From Cylindrodendrum hubeiense (Eukaryota; Ascomycota; Sordariomycetes; Hypocreales; Nectriaceae): a stretch of DNA of 64,000 bases. The stretch lies in assembly GCA_014621425.1 (NCBI GenBank), contig JAANBB010000082.1:1-64000 (forward strand), written 5' to 3'. The position numbers and the translations under genes were made by a program. Under the pieces are notes generated by a model, which was not told the DNA's origin, did no database searches, and saw only the letters and a program-made list of their open reading frames with translations. Shown piece after piece: positions 35,153 through 47,795 of this stretch (within the stretch, counting starts at the first letter, position 1; each line of letters begins with the position of its first letter).

Positions 35153-37331
35153 ATGCCCGAGCAGAGTGAGACAGAGCCAGGCTTGCCAGGTCTCCCCGCT
35201 GGTTCTAATGATGACCCTCAAGGCGGCCGAAAGCGTCCCCGCCAAGCTTCCTCAGACACGCGGTATCCGCGCAAGAGGAGTCTGAGAGCTTGCCATGTGT
35301 GTCGGGGAAGGAAGACCAAGTGCGATAATGTGCAGCCCACTTGTGGCTTCTGTGCGTCTCTCAATATCCCATGCTCCTATGATGCTGCAGAAAAAGACCA
35401 TTCTTCGTAAGTGTCGCCTTATTCCTTGCAATAACCACCACATATGCTTATGCGGTGCTGGCTAGATTTGACCCTGCCAGCTTGGAGATCATTCGGCAAC
35501 TGAGTCAGATCATCAATTCTCAGGATGATCTGTTGCAGATTGTTCGCTCGGTCGCTACTTCACAGTCGCAATGTGGGGCTTCCGACTTGTCGCCCTCTGC
35601 CCCGGCTCATACCCAAGGAAGTGGCATCGATAATAGTGTAGTTTGGGATGTTACTGGGGACGTGCAGATACAGCAGATTCCTTACGTGACCAATGACTGG
35701 TTTGGACCGCAATCAGACTCAGCGTCAACGACTCCCGCTGCATCTGCGAGTGTTGCTGCGGTGCGCTGGTTCGGTCTATTGGTCAACGATGCATCTCGTG
35801 AAGCTTTGGATGAGGCGGATGTGCCGCTCGATCTTGAAGGGGACTTTCTGGATCCCTCAAACGGTCACAATGAAAACGATATGACACCTCTGCAACGAGC
35901 TACTAGGATCATTGACAGTCAACCCCTAGCACAAGACTTATCCGATGACGGAATTGTTTCAACTATTCCAATCACAAACCTAGCAGAGGAAGGCATGTGG
36001 CAAGCATCGGAGAATATCTGCCTTCTTGACCGAGAACAGATCTTGTTCGAGAACTTTCTACATTTGATATGCTCATGGGTATGCTCCCTCTCGCTTTCTA
36101 ATTTGGTAAGCAAAGTTACTTATGTCTAGCAACAGTTCGATCTGTTCGACCCGACCCGTAAGTTTTCGACCACAGTACCACACCTCGCCGTTCGAAATGC
36201 AGGTTTATTAAATGCTATCTTGGCGCTATCTGGCTACCACCAATCACTTGACACGAGTATTTCTGTCGACGAGCGCCCAGACCAAAATAGCGCCCTGCAG
36301 TACTACTATCAAACCCTGCACTATGTCCAGAAGGCTATGCGTTATTCGACTTACCAAAACAGCCTAGAGTTGATGGCGACAACTCTCATTGTCTCAACAT
36401 ACGAGATGCTGCGAGAATCTCGTAAAGACTGGCAAAAGCATCTACGGGGTGTGTTTTGGATCCTTCGGTCGCGACAGATAGAAGTGGAAGCCTCCAGCCT
36501 CGAAAGTACGACCTGGTGGGCTTGGCTTCGTCAAGATATCTGGGTAGCGTTTCGCGAGAAGCGCAGGATATACAGCACATGGACACCAAAAAAGGCGTGC
36601 TCGGAGCTCAACAGCCACGAGCTAGCTTCGCGTGCCGTCTGGATTTTGGCCCAAGTGATCAACTTCTGTGCTGTAGACTCCTCCGAAGATGCAGAAAGCG
36701 CCTTGTCAGGGAGGCTTGGGTGGGCAAAGGCACTAAGGAAAATGCTTCATGAGTGGCAATCGCATCTGACTGTCGAGTTTTCTCCACTTCCTGCCATGAG
36801 CCGTCACGGTTCTGAAGCATTTCAGCCACGTCTGATACACCCTCAGTGTTTCGGTAATTATACATTTCTCTATCAATGCTTGCTATGCTCCCAATTTATG
36901 CTGCTCCCGATGCTTGCTGTGTTCTCAATACTGACTTGGTATCAGGGTTGGCGATACAAATCCACCATGTGTCCCAAATCCTAGTTCATGCTCATGAGCC
37001 ATGTCTAGGTGGCCTTGAGAGTTACATGAAGCGTCAGAAGATAATCCAGGACAGCATCGAGATGGTCTGTGGTATTGGTATGACACTTACAGAGGACGCA
37101 TCGAGTATGCTGTCCTCACAGTGCATGTTCATCGGTAAGCGCCCCTCAAATGGTCAACTCTGAACTATTAATGTCTCATGATTTGCCGTAGCTGGAATGT
37201 TCATGCAGAACCCTCGACAAAGAAGCTGTGTCTTAGAAATGCTCGAATCGTGCCGGAACAGGTGCGGCTGGCCAACGCCTTCACTGGGCTCGGAGCTGGA
37301 ACAGATCTGGGACAATCCAAACACTTCATAA
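35153..37331 (+). CDS. Zn2Cys6 transcription factor
   Basis: Predicted 639-aa nuclear regulator. Exons 35153..35406, 35466..36078, 36130..36853, 36946..37134 and 37192..37331, all phases consistent. The zinc cluster is C47, C50, C57, C64, C67 and C74 (ACHVCRGRKTKCDNVQPTC), with a basic arm KRSLR before it. A Ser/Gln-rich linker leads to a C-terminal regulatory domain of the ARCA/acetamidase-regulator style, with WQQFDLFDPTRKFSTTVPHLAVRN, LLNAILALSGYH, LELMATTLIVSTYEML and HLRGVFWIL segments and a final QNPRQRSCVLEML block. The position between an FAD oxidoreductase and an MFS transporter suggests it controls both. No evidence on its inducer. Confidence 0.88.
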
Positions 37332-38202
37332 GGCAGATTACAGACCTGAGGTACATTTAGTAGAGATGCTTGGATGTTGCTGTATTTCACGTGTAGCTAT
37401 GCATCAGGTGAGGTTTAATGAGGGTGTTCAAATGGTCAAGGCAGGGGGACTGCATCATAGTGTACGTGTAATGATGTACCAATATTCTCTCAACAGGCCA
37501 CCAACGGCTTTCCTACTCTAACTTGAAACCGCCACCTACAACTCGATGATGCTCTTAAGTCAAAGGTACATATGCCACCAACGGGAAGGGCCCGATGCTC
37601 CTGACTGACGCAATGCCAAGAACGCAATCACACCTCATTCGCGAAGGTAACAGAATACCAGCATAGTGATGCGCAGTGTGAAAAGGCAACTAAAAGAGTC
37701 ATTGAATTGATCATACCGAGGTTCCTAAGCCCTGGACCTAGCTGGCTTTATGTACTGTTACACACTGCAGTTACCGGGGCCTTTGGATGCATTCCATCGA
37801 GCCCTGGGGAATGGATAGAGGCATCTGTCGCACGGGAAAACAGTCTTCTGGCCGACGTATGCGACCCCGCTCATCGGACAGAGGGGACAAAGGACAACCA
37901 TGACCAAGACGGGCAGCAGCCGAGAGTCCCCGATGGAAAGCCAACCCCCCGGATTTCGATCCTACACTTGATCTGCACCCCGCGAATGTGGCGTTTAAAT
38001 ACGCCTGAGGCTGTAAGCGACCGCAGCCAACTGAACCGCCTTTAATTACTGAGACACTCAACTGCTACAGTACTTATATCGCGTTGCGTTGCCGCATTTC
38101 AGCTCATAATTCCATGTCCCTTCAGTGCACGTCTCATCCATCTGACAGTCACTCGCGCCAGGGAGTGCAACATCAGGCGATCCGGTCTGCCCTGCATCCA
38201 AG
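37332..38202. other. Intergenic region upstream of MFS transporter
   Basis: 871 bp. No gene with splice continuity is seen; presumed 3'UTR of the regulator and promoter of the transporter. Confidence 0.5.
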
Positions 38203-40383
38203 ATGACATTCCACTCTGTGCTTCGGCGCGTCGTCCGCAACGATGCCATCCGTGTTGACCCTCCGGAAATATACAATTGGCGAGTTCTTGCATTGGCCAC
38301 TTCGGTAAATCCAACACTCTGAACCAAAAACCCATAGCCTCAAAGGCTAATCTCATCAATCCTCAGGCATGCTTCGCTGGAGCACTCTTCGGAGTGGACG
38401 CAGGCATTATTGGTGGCGTTCTAGTAATGCCGGATTTTCAGAGGTATGATTTAGGCATGTACCAGTGCAGAGCCTAGAGACTGACTGGCCTTCGAAATAA
38501 CAGAGAGTTTGGCCTCGATACCCGCCCCCCAAGCGCTGCTGCCGACCTGTCCGGCAACCTTGTCACTACTATGCAAGCCGGTGCTGTTGCGGGAGCTCTG
38601 ATTTCTAGCCCCTTCGCTGATCGAAAGGGGAGGAAGCCTGCCTTACTTGCTGTCGCCGTTACCGGCCTTGTAGGTGGGCTGATGCAGGCGTTCTCCTACG
38701 GCCATCTGTCTGTCTTCTATATCGGACGGTAAGCTTCTTGCCTAAGTTCCATTTATGAATTTTAAAGGATATCCCGACTGACAATAGTGCCAGATTTATT
38801 GAAGGTATCGGCCTCGGCGCGGGAACTATGCTCGCTCCTACTTACGTGTCTGAGAACTCGCCTCGCGCTATCCGTGGGTTCTTGGTCGGCTTCTTCCAGC
38901 TTCTGTTAGTCATGGGTGGCATGACGGCATACTTCATCAATTATGGTTCTCTGTTGCACCTCCCGGTAAGTACGTGCCCAACATGACTTTCGACTTTGTC
39001 TTGCTAACCATATTTGCTTTCCAGGGCAAGGCTAGTTGGATGGTCCCACTGGGTTGCCAGTCAATCTGTCCAACCCTGTTATTTTTCAGCATGCTCTTTT
39101 GCCCCGAGTCTCCGCGATGGTTGGCATCTCAAGACCGGTGGGATAAAGCCAGCAGCGTGTTGTCGGATGTGCGACACCTTCCGCCTGAGCATCCGTACAT
39201 CCAGCAGGAGCTTCTTGAGATGCGCACACAACTAGATCAAGAACGAGCCATCATGCAGGATACAGGTTTCTGGGCGCTACAAAAGGAGTGCTGGACAATT
39301 CCTACGAATCGGCAGCGTGCGCTGCTCACTATAGGGATAATCACCTTCCAGCAGTGGTCAGGGGTGAGTGATTCATTCAGTGCCCTAAATGGCATCTGCT
39401 TTGACGTTTCTCCTCGAGAGCTGAATAGCTACTGACAACCTCTAGACCGGCGCCATCAACTACTACGCACCCACAATCTTCAAAAGCCTGGGTCTCTCTA
39501 GCACGACAACCGCCCTCTTCGCCCAAGGAGTCTACGGTATTGTCAAGGTGGTCTCATGCTCAATCTTCATATTCTTCCTGGCCGATTCCCTAGGTCGCCG
39601 TATGTCTTTCATGTGGAGTGGCTCTGTGCAGGCATTCTGCATGTTCTTCTTAGGATTTGTGAGTAGTGAGGCCCCGAAGTCGTATTATCCCATTTACTAA
39701 CATGAGCAGTACGTCCGGTTCGGCCCCAAAATTGCCGTAGACGAAAGCCCGCCTCCAGTTGGCATCGCAGCTCTGGCCATGGTATACATATTCGCCGCAG
39801 CCTTCAACATGGGCTGGGGGCCTGTAGGTTAGTCAAGTTCCCCTCCCAAACCAGGCACATACAGCTAGGACCGAGTACATGCCTCAGGACTCCTGAAGCG
39901 CACATACGTAGCTGTTCTTTGACTCTGCTGCAACTCTTACATCGGTCCATGTTCGCTAACAATCAACTCCAGCATGGGTGTATGTATCTGAGATCCCGAC
40001 TAATCGGCTGAGAGCATACAACGTTGCTCTTGCGTCGCTTACCCACTGGCTGCACAATTTAGCTGTGTCGAAAGCGACGCCAGTGATGCTCCTTACTTCG
40101 CCATACAGGGCTTACTTCATCTTTGGATCCGTCAACTTTGTCATGGCGATCGTTGCGTTTTGGATTCCTGAGACCAAAGGCGTAAGTCTATTCTACCAAC
40201 TCGAATATCATCTCAATTTGAAGCTGACTCGTGATCTCTTTGCAGATCTCTCTGGAACGGATGGATGAAGTGTTTGGTATTGCTGACTTTTCTAAGATCG
40301 AGGACTTAGGAGTTGCCGCAAAGCACGCGAGGAGGGATGATGATGCGGATCAAGTGGAAGATGCTCAGGTATCCAAGGTTTAA
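38203..40383 (+). CDS. MFS sugar/quinate-type transporter
   Basis: Predicted 530-aa plasma-membrane symporter of the sugar porter family, 12 membrane helices. Nine exons: 38203..38304, 38367..38443, 38504..38728, 38794..38965, 39025..39363, 39446..39658, 39710..39827, 39973..40181, 40246..40383. The start gives [21 protein letters not shown], typical of quinate/hexose permeases. Signatures present: DRKGRKP between helices 2 and 3, [28 protein letters not shown] after helix 6, [14 protein letters not shown] in helix 7, DSLGRR and PETKG after helix 12. The cytosolic C-terminus is acidic. One oddity: the extent between [22 protein letters not shown] and the last helix ([15 protein letters not shown]) is slightly unusual, so the eighth exon could be spliced differently. 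Substrate unknown. Confidence 0.88.
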
Positions 40384-40902
40384 TAAGTTGGACATACGGA
40401 GACTGATTAATTGAGTGCGATTGAATATCTCTCTAAGTACCGAAGGTCAAAGGCTATTACGCATTCTATCCTCACACAAGTTAAGTAGCGCCGATTTAAA
40501 CGGCTTTACATGCATGGACATCCACTATCAAGCTTAAATAACCGTTAAGCCACCCAAGTAAGGGATGCATGTGTAGTGATAATCCTTCTCTTCATTTGCA
40601 TGAGAGCAAACATTCATTCATTCTACCGTATACTCCATTGTTTTCTTAGGCTGCGTCCCCATTCAGACTTGTCTTCGGTGGTGAGTTGACGTTTTGATGA
40701 ACAAAACGTGCGGATGCTGGCACAAGCGTCGTGGCTGATAAACCCTAAAGTTATTCGAATAGAAGATATATTTATTCTTCAGATAATCATTGTGGCGACT
40801 TTTTTTAACTCTACGCCTGGCACATATAGTAACTCTTACAAGCTTGAATGAGCGATAAGCAAAACAGTATTATTTTCGACGCTTGCAAACTTCTAATAGG
40901 TT
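40384..40902. other. Convergent 3' region
   Basis: 519 bp between the transporter stop and the gamma-glutamyltranspeptidase stop. AT-rich; no gene seen. Confidence 0.5.
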
Positions 40903-42769
40903 CTATGTCGCATATCCACCAGAGTTGAATTGTCGAGGTTCTCCAGCGGCTTCAAAGGTCCCGTTCTCGAGCAATCTCAGGGCCTGTGCTGTGCTTCTCC
41001 CCAAAGCCACCCAGGTAACGTTGTTTCCGATCTCTTTCATATATGCCACAGTTGAGTTATCATAGGTGTACTCAAACTCTACCCGTTGTGGAACCATCTG
41101 ATCATGAAGTCTGGGTTCTGCCAGTGCCTCGGGAGCTGTCATGTTCTTCTCAAGTACATTTAAAAGCACCTGGAGTGTGGCTGTGATGATGCGGCTACCG
41201 CCAGCCGATCCCGTAACCAGCGAAACAATTCCGTTGGCGCGCTCGACTATGGTGGTGCTGATGCTCGATAGCGGGCGTTTTCCAGGTCTAATATAGTTTG
41301 CTTCACTCGGGATATACCCAAAGGCGTTCGAAGACCCCGGAATGCTGAAGTCGTTCATCTCGTTATTCATGATGACTCCCGTTTCAGGAACCATCAGCCG
41401 CGAGCCGAATATGAGGTTGATTGTGGTAGTGAGAGAAATCGCCAAGCCTGATTTGTCCATGACCACTATATGAGATGTTCCCGGGGTTTCAAGAGATTCA
41501 AGGCCCGCGGGATCATATGCAGAAAGGTTGAGCGCTCTGTCGGTGATCTTTGCCCTGACAGCTTCTGCCGTTTCCTCAGACACCATCTGCTTCTGATATT
41601 CTGTCATACCATCAACGAAACTCGGGTCACCTAGATTAGTTCGCATTCCGTAGCTGAACTTCAACGCCTCGTCGAGTAGGTGGGTGCTTTTGTTGACCTG
41701 GGTGGCATCTCCGATACCCTCATATCCTTCAAGAATTTTCATAACGGCTAGGCCCACGGCACCGCTGGAAGGCGCTGTTCCACCAGTAATTTTGCCGCCC
41801 TTGTAACTAATTTGATTCGGCTCCCTCACGACAACGGAGTAATTCTTGAGGTCAGCCATTGTCATGATGCCGTCTTGCTCCTTAAGGGCTTTTATGGTAG
41901 CCCTGGCAATGTGGCCTTCATAAAACGCATCGGCACCACCTTTCGCGATGGCCTCTAGCGTCTTAGCATACCGCTTTCTTGTTATTTTGTCGCCCAGGGT
42001 TAGCAACTTTCCTTTGGGGGCGAAGTCGATGGCCCATGTTGGATCAGTAAGGAGGAAGCTCTCGTTTTGGTAGGTTGTATATGTGGTCTTCATGAACTTG
42101 TCGAGATCTGCGTTGACAGGGAACCCATACCGAGCTATATCAATAGCCGGCTTGACGAGAGTTGACCAAGGTAGACGGCCATAGTTCTTGTGTAGATGCT
42201 CCAGGCCGCGAAGCTCTCCAGGGATGCCACTACAATAGCACGTAAGACAAGCGTAACATACCACGGTCAAGGGTCAAGCACATACCTTGCTTGGCCTCCG
42301 TACAGACTGAGATCTGAATCCTCGGTATACATGTCCTCTGTCGCTGCGGCTGGGGCCTCCTCTCGGAAATCAATGAACTCATACGATGACTTCTTTCCCT
42401 TTTTAGACCCTTTGTGAACAAGCGTAAAACCACCTCCGCCAATTCCAGAGTGATACATTCCTGTACAAAGTTAATTTTATTTGAGACCTTTGGGAAGTAA
42501 AGACGAGTCTTCTTACCGATGGTGCCGACGCAGAAGACAGTTCCCACGATAGCATCGGCAGCACTGCCGCCCTTACGTAGAATGTCGATGCCAATTGTGC
42601 TACACTCTTCGGCCTCGCATGCAACCGCGCCAAGCTTGTCCGTGAATTTCTTGGACACACTCGGCACAGTTGCGGGAGGATAGTAGCTCTCATGTGGCAC
42701 GGCACCAGCAAGAAGGCTACTTGGAGCCAGCACCGCTGAAACGGCCAACAACAACCCGAATTTTCCCAT
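40903..42769 (-). CDS. Gamma-glutamyltranspeptidase, secreted
   Basis: Predicted 584-aa N-terminal nucleophile hydrolase that cleaves the gamma-glutamyl bond of glutathione and transfers or hydrolyses it. Exons 42769..42517, 42460..42286 and 42229..40903. An N-terminal hydrophobic signal (LLLAVSAVLAPSSLLAGA) implies secretion or vacuolar/wall location. Motifs: GAVACEAEECSTIG, GGSAADA, the oxyanion region HSGIGGGGF, and the autocatalytic site PGTSHIVV where Thr394 becomes the N-terminus of the small subunit; also PLSSISTTIV and GSAGGSRI, which line the active site. Length is normal. Several N-glycosylation sequons lie in the second half. No link to neighbouring genes is evident. Confidence 0.95.
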
Positions 42770-44455
42770 GGCGAACTCGGGTAAATAAGTTCGTACGATC
42801 AGATTAAAATTCGACGGTTTGCGAGGGTTGATTAGAGGAGGAGAATACTCTAGAGAAGAGCGAACAATGGCGCTGTCGTCTGGGTTATATCAGCCCCGCA
42901 TCCGGAGATAAACAGGGTGGTGCCATGCTGGAGTGACTCTCAACTGCGCAACTCCGTCCGGGAAGAGGTTAATAATCGACTAAGAGGCGTTATAGGACGA
43001 GCTAACTCGTTGCGAACCGTACTGCGTAGTATCCCTGGTACTCTATCTCGGTCACTCCGGGTTATACGGCCAATTAAAGAACAAGGATTGGGAGCAATAT
43101 CAACAGATTCCTACCCAGAGCGAGCAGCAATCGAGGCCGGAAATTTGTCCTATACCACAACTATACATCGCCCTACATGAGCTTACGCCCGCCCTCTTCG
43201 GCGTTTTCTCGTATCTCTATGTTCTCTTGACGTATCTCTCCCCACAGCGGGGTTTACAGAGGATAGACACGGACACAAGCCTTATTAGGATGCTAGAAGG
43301 ATTAAGTTTACCTAGGTCCCCGCTCGGCCGCCTGTTATCTTATCACACCTTCCTAATCTGGAAATCTGGAACGACTTCTTGTGCTTCTCATTGTTGGACC
43401 ATCAATGCTGGTACCAGCTTTTTTCCTCCAACCGGGCTATCTTGGGTGCGACAGCTTATCTACTTCAGTCCGAGAGACGGACCCTAAGATAAAAACTCTC
43501 CCAAGGATCAAATGGCAAAAGACATGGATAACGTAATCAGATAGTTCGCGGATACATGGCTCATGCTGGCTTACATCTTGTTAAGGAATCACCTAACTTC
43601 ACATTGTCTCATCAACTTTCGATCATAATTGGTCTTTTTCAATCAATATACATATGTCTTATCCTTAATATTCACTGAACTTTGCATCACTTCATTCTGT
43701 TCCGATATGAAATGTCCTGGGGTCCACTTTCTCCGCTCCTCATCAGATTCACGCTGCTCATGATAACATTCACAAGCGCTTCCCCACCTAGATACAAACG
43801 ACCCAGTACGTACACCATACATATTGAACCCCGCTAATTCGCGGGATGTTTCCGACTAACAAGGTTAATAACAATCATGCTTGACAGCTCTTTCGATCAG
43901 CGGCAATCCCAGGGTTGCACAGCCAGGATTCGCCCAGTTGTTACGTAAAGAACTTTTTAAGCGAAGATTCCTTGTCACTCAGCCGAGGCTCGAATCCAAG
44001 TGGAGAAATCTTTCGAGGCTGATCCAAACCTGATGACGTATTCAGATTAGAAACCCGGGAACAGGTAGAACAGCGCAGCTCGACCCCATCTTGGCAAGAT
44101 GTGATTTTCTCAAACGAGGCATAATGTTTGGTGCATCGTGCAAGACAAACCTTGAGGCCGGTTCGTGTCTAGGGTAGGTGGTGGGTGGGTGGGATCAATA
44201 GGCCAGTAAGGATCACGCATGGCCCTCATCGTCTTACCTTCTGGGAAAGCGGGTTAAGTGACCCAGCAGTGGAATGCCTGGACAACACAAACAGTGGGAT
44301 CTTTGCATGAGGGGACGTCTTCTTTTACATTTCATTGTGTTCCTAATTTATCGATTCTTCGCGTTCTACATCACAGTCCCGGAAATTTGAAATTGATGCT
44401 GTTTCTAGCAATAAAAGGCTGAAATATGAATTGGTCTGCCACTGGGGTATTTCGC
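42770..44455. other. Gene-poor intergenic region
   Basis: 1.69 kb with no supportable gene on either strand. ORFs at 42917..43180 and 43227..43487 have no family resemblance. Confidence 0.5.
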
Positions 44456-45731
44456 TCATCTCTTGAACGGGGTGTCCCGGCGGTACTGCCAGGTGGTAGC
44501 ATCACTGTACACCCTCTCGTATCCAAACTGACCCTCGACTAAGTGAAGAATCAGAGTTGGAGAAACCGTGAAGATACCTGCATACCGATTCTCGGAGTAC
44601 AGTGTTAGTGTATCATATGTCAGACCGAAGCCACATGAGCCTTGGTTGAGAGTGATCTCCACAGCAGGAGGCTGAGATTGAATTAGCACTTAATCAGTAA
44701 TGGATTTGGATCACTTCATTGGGTTGCATATGCTCCACCCGAAAGTGTCTTTCATACATAATGGACACGTATGAGTTGGGGCTTACTTACCTTGGTCGTG
44801 AGATTTGGGTTGATCCTGCACCATCTCTTCAGATACTCGGATAGCACCTCGAGGGTTGCACTATGAGAGCATTGAATCTCAAGCTTGTTGTTTCCAAGGG
44901 CATGGATGAACAGATGATACGGTGGCTTGAGGAGGAGGGTGCCAGGCTTAGGCAATGTGTTGGGGTCAGGAAGATATTCAACAATTGATGCTGCACCCTT
45001 CGAGACAACAGTCGTTGCAGGCCTCTCGGTTGTGTCATCAATACCCACATCCGCCCATTCATCTCCAGTGGTGGAATGGATAGGTAGCGGCTGTGACGGC
45101 TTCTTCTTCTCCTCGAAGCAATCGAGTAGCTGGTCTTTGAACAGAGATCCGAACTGAGCTGGTTGGTACACATGGACCTTTGGGACTAAGACAAGGAATC
45201 CCTTGCGACTATCCGACCATTCCGTGGAAGCTTGCTCAGTCTCGGAGACCTAAACATACCATGTCAGTGATGTTCAGCTACTCCACTCTAGGCTGCACCA
45301 CATTTCCGAGGGTACCGAAATGCCACCTTCGGGGATATGAGAGAATTTACCTCCAAGGTCACGTTAAGTCTCGACGTTACTTCATTGATCTTCTCGACGA
45401 CCTTTTCAGACCAAGTATCTTGGGTTGAATCGTCCATAATCTCAGCAAGAGTTGCGAACCAGACTTGCGTAATGCCAATAAGTGCACCGATCAGTTGCGC
45501 CTTATCCTCGTAGACCTTCTCCAGCTCGGAAATGAGGATTGGCCATTCTGGCTCACAGTGAACATCAAGGCCAAGAAGACCCTTGACTTCCTTGATGGCG
45601 GTCTGAACAGGGGAATCTGCCTTCTCCCACTTGTCTCGCACGGCGACCTTAGCTTTCAGTGGTCTTCAGCATGGGGGTTGGAATTAGCAAACGACTGGAG
45701 ACAGTTGAATCAGGGTATCCTACAGAGACAT
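44456..45731 (-). CDS. Unrecognised fungal protein with an 8-nt first exon
   Basis: Predicted 331-aa protein. Minus-strand exons: 45731..45724 (ATG plus five bases), 45663..45351, 45249..44791 and 44671..44456, all in frame. The tiny first exon is supported by the good start context AATCATG, a GCTAAT branch and exact phase; if wrong, the coding region from 45663 lacks an ATG. The N-terminal third is helical (SPVQTAIKEVKGLLGLDV, then ELEKVYEDKAQLIGALIGITQVW). The middle is Pro/Lys-rich (EEKKKPSQPLPIHST) and is followed by LKPPYHLFIHALGNNKLEIQC, a beta-rich region ending near RYAGIFTVSPTLILHLVEG. No signal peptide, membrane helix or known family seen. It shares an upstream region with the gene at 46655. 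Confidence 0.65.
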
Positions 45732-46654
45732 GATTGCGATGATATTTTGGTAATTGCGACTTGAGAGGTTGTGACTTGTGAGAAGACGGCGAAGTGGGAT
45801 GAGGATGAGGGGTGGCGGGGCGGCGATGACGAGTCTTCGTCTCTTTCAACAATTGTTGAGGATGGCTTCCCGTAGCTCCAGGAGTCAATTCAGCCTCGGC
45901 GCTAATTACTCGCATTCTCCTGAACGGCCAGCTGTTTCTACGGATACCGAGTGCCTTCACTGCAGCACAAATTACAGACGGCCCCGCGACGGCTGCGCGC
46001 CGCTGAAACTCTAGGGGCGCATCTAACGCCAAGCAGCGCTATTCTTTCAGCTGGGCTTAGTGGCGCCCTGCAAGCGGCAAACGCCAGGCACCAGACACAC
46101 TATCAGTCGCTCGTTTAATCTCCAGACTCCCCTCTCCGCATTGCCGCGCTCCCGAATAAGGCTAACACGGGCGTGAAGGGGACACAAGGCTGCTTTCGCC
46201 TTGGCGGGGCCCTGGCGCGCCGCCCGCTGTAAGTCGCTGCAGGGCGCTGCAAGGCGCTGCACGATGCCGCGACTCACTCGCCGGACCGTCTTTTGCTCGC
46301 TTAACCTGGTCGGTTACGGCCACGTGCACCCGCAATTGTTGCCTGGCAGTGCTTTCTGGAAGCTGGCCGGTTCAGCTGCAATTGCGAAGCCTTGCACCAT
46401 CCAATGTTTGTCCCTGACTAGTTACTAGGCACTGCGGGAACGACACGGCACATGCCAGACGACGCTATGCTCAGAGCGGTCGCCGAATACTGTGTTCAGG
46501 GGCTCAGGAATGAAGATAAAAGGCTCTTGAACGCAACATGACCCCCTGAGGGATATCCGAATCACATCTCCAATTCACTCTCATCTTCTAACTCACATCT
46601 TCAAACTCACATCTTATACCTCGCCTCCCTCAAACTCCAACATATCTCGCAATC
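45732..46654. promoter_or_regulatory. Divergent promoter region, GC-rich
   Basis: 923 bp between two start codons. The middle (about 45960-46340) is much more GC-rich than its surroundings and includes the tandem 10-bp units listed separately. The last 80 bp before 46655 carry repeated TCACATCTT/CTCACATCTT stretches, a typical pyrimidine-rich fungal core promoter. Confidence 0.45.
46231..46260 (+). repeat. Three tandem 10-bp units ending CGCTGC
   Basis: AAGTCGCTGC, AGGGCGCTGC and AAGGCGCTGC lie head to tail in a GC-rich intergenic island. The function is unknown; the repeats could form a small regulatory array or be chance in GC-rich DNA. Confidence 0.55.
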
Positions 46655-47795
46655 ATGTCTCGTCTTCCTGCCGCTGAGAAGCTTCCCCTTGCTGTCCGCA
46701 AGAACGGTAAGTCGACACCCATGTCCCTTTCCACACGGACCATCACTCATGCCATGTGCTATAGTCCGCGATGACTGGGAGAAGGTCAAGCCCGAACTGG
46801 AGAAGAAGTTCTCTGATCTCCTCGGTGTTGAGTGGACCATTGACGTCAACCCCGCCGCCATCTACCCTTACGCCGAGGCGGACTCCTACGCCGCCAACTC
46901 TCTGGGTTCTTGCATTGCTAGGTATGTTGAAGCACCTTGCACGTTGCCAAACGTGGCTGTAAATTAAACCCAGTAACTAACCGGCATTCTACTCTAGCTA
47001 CATCAGCGGAGCTGAGTACCAGCTGAAGTACTCCATCTCCAGCGTTGGTGACATCATCAAGGATGAGGTCAACACTCTCGCCCATGCCCACACCATTACC
47101 ATCGATTTCGATGAGGAGAAGCTCTTCAGCTACTGCGGCGCCAAGATCACCCCTGCGGGCGAGCTCGCCATCATCTTCTCTGCTGGCAATCTCGGTACCA
47201 ACATCGACTATGCCCTGGAGAAGGGCAACCTCACCAAGGCCCTCAACGCCGCTGACCAGGCCTCCAAGCCCATGAACCACTCCGCTCGCGTCGCCATCTT
47301 CGAGGACTACGAGTCCAAGATTGCTCCCGTCCAGGAGAAGCTGAACAAGATTCTGGCCAAGGAGATCCCTCTTGTGCCCAACTTTGAGGCTGTCTATGAG
47401 AAGCTTGCCGCTTCCTCTGACGCCCGAGATGACTTCGCTTCCAACCTGGGCAGCTTCGTGCGTGGCTACTTCGAGGGTCTGAACGACTACCTTACCTACC
47501 AGAAGTTTGACTCCGATGAGATGCTGCAGGAGGGTCTGACTGAGGCTCTTGAGGGCAACGCTATTCACTTCCGAATTGTCGATGCGTTGAAGAAGTCCTA
47601 CAACGAGGCTGTCATCGAGGACGGTATCCTCTACCTCCAGGTATGTCTCCATCCATCACAACGTGGTGCGACTGATCACACCCGCTCACCGTGTGAAATT
47701 GACAATCAATATACTAATCCTTGACACAGACCAACACTGCCAACTTTGGCACCAACATCCATCAGATTGCTGAGGGTATCCTTGAGCTCCTGTAA
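46655..47795 (+). CDS. Unrecognised conserved-looking protein, strong codon bias
   Basis: Predicted 305-aa cytosolic protein. Exons 46655..46706, 46765..46921, 46998..47640 and 47730..47795. Codon use favours C-ending codons (ATC, GTC, TCC, AAG), which in fungi accompanies high expression. The mostly helical sequence begins MSRLPAAEKLPLAVRKN; a segment DWEKVKPELEKKFSDLLGVEWTIDVNP suggests an amphipathic start. A repeated motif in the middle (AGELAIIFSAGNLGTNIDYALE) and at the end (NFGTNIHQIAEGIL) shares the LGTNI/FGTNI element, hinting at an internal repeat. No signal peptide or membrane segment. I do not recognise the family and assign no function. Confidence 0.75.

Noticed and set aside
46918..47652. 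244-codon minus-strand ORF
   Set aside because: Shadow of the strongly codon-biased plus-strand gene; the Leu/Val-rich product is what the reverse of C-ending codons gives.
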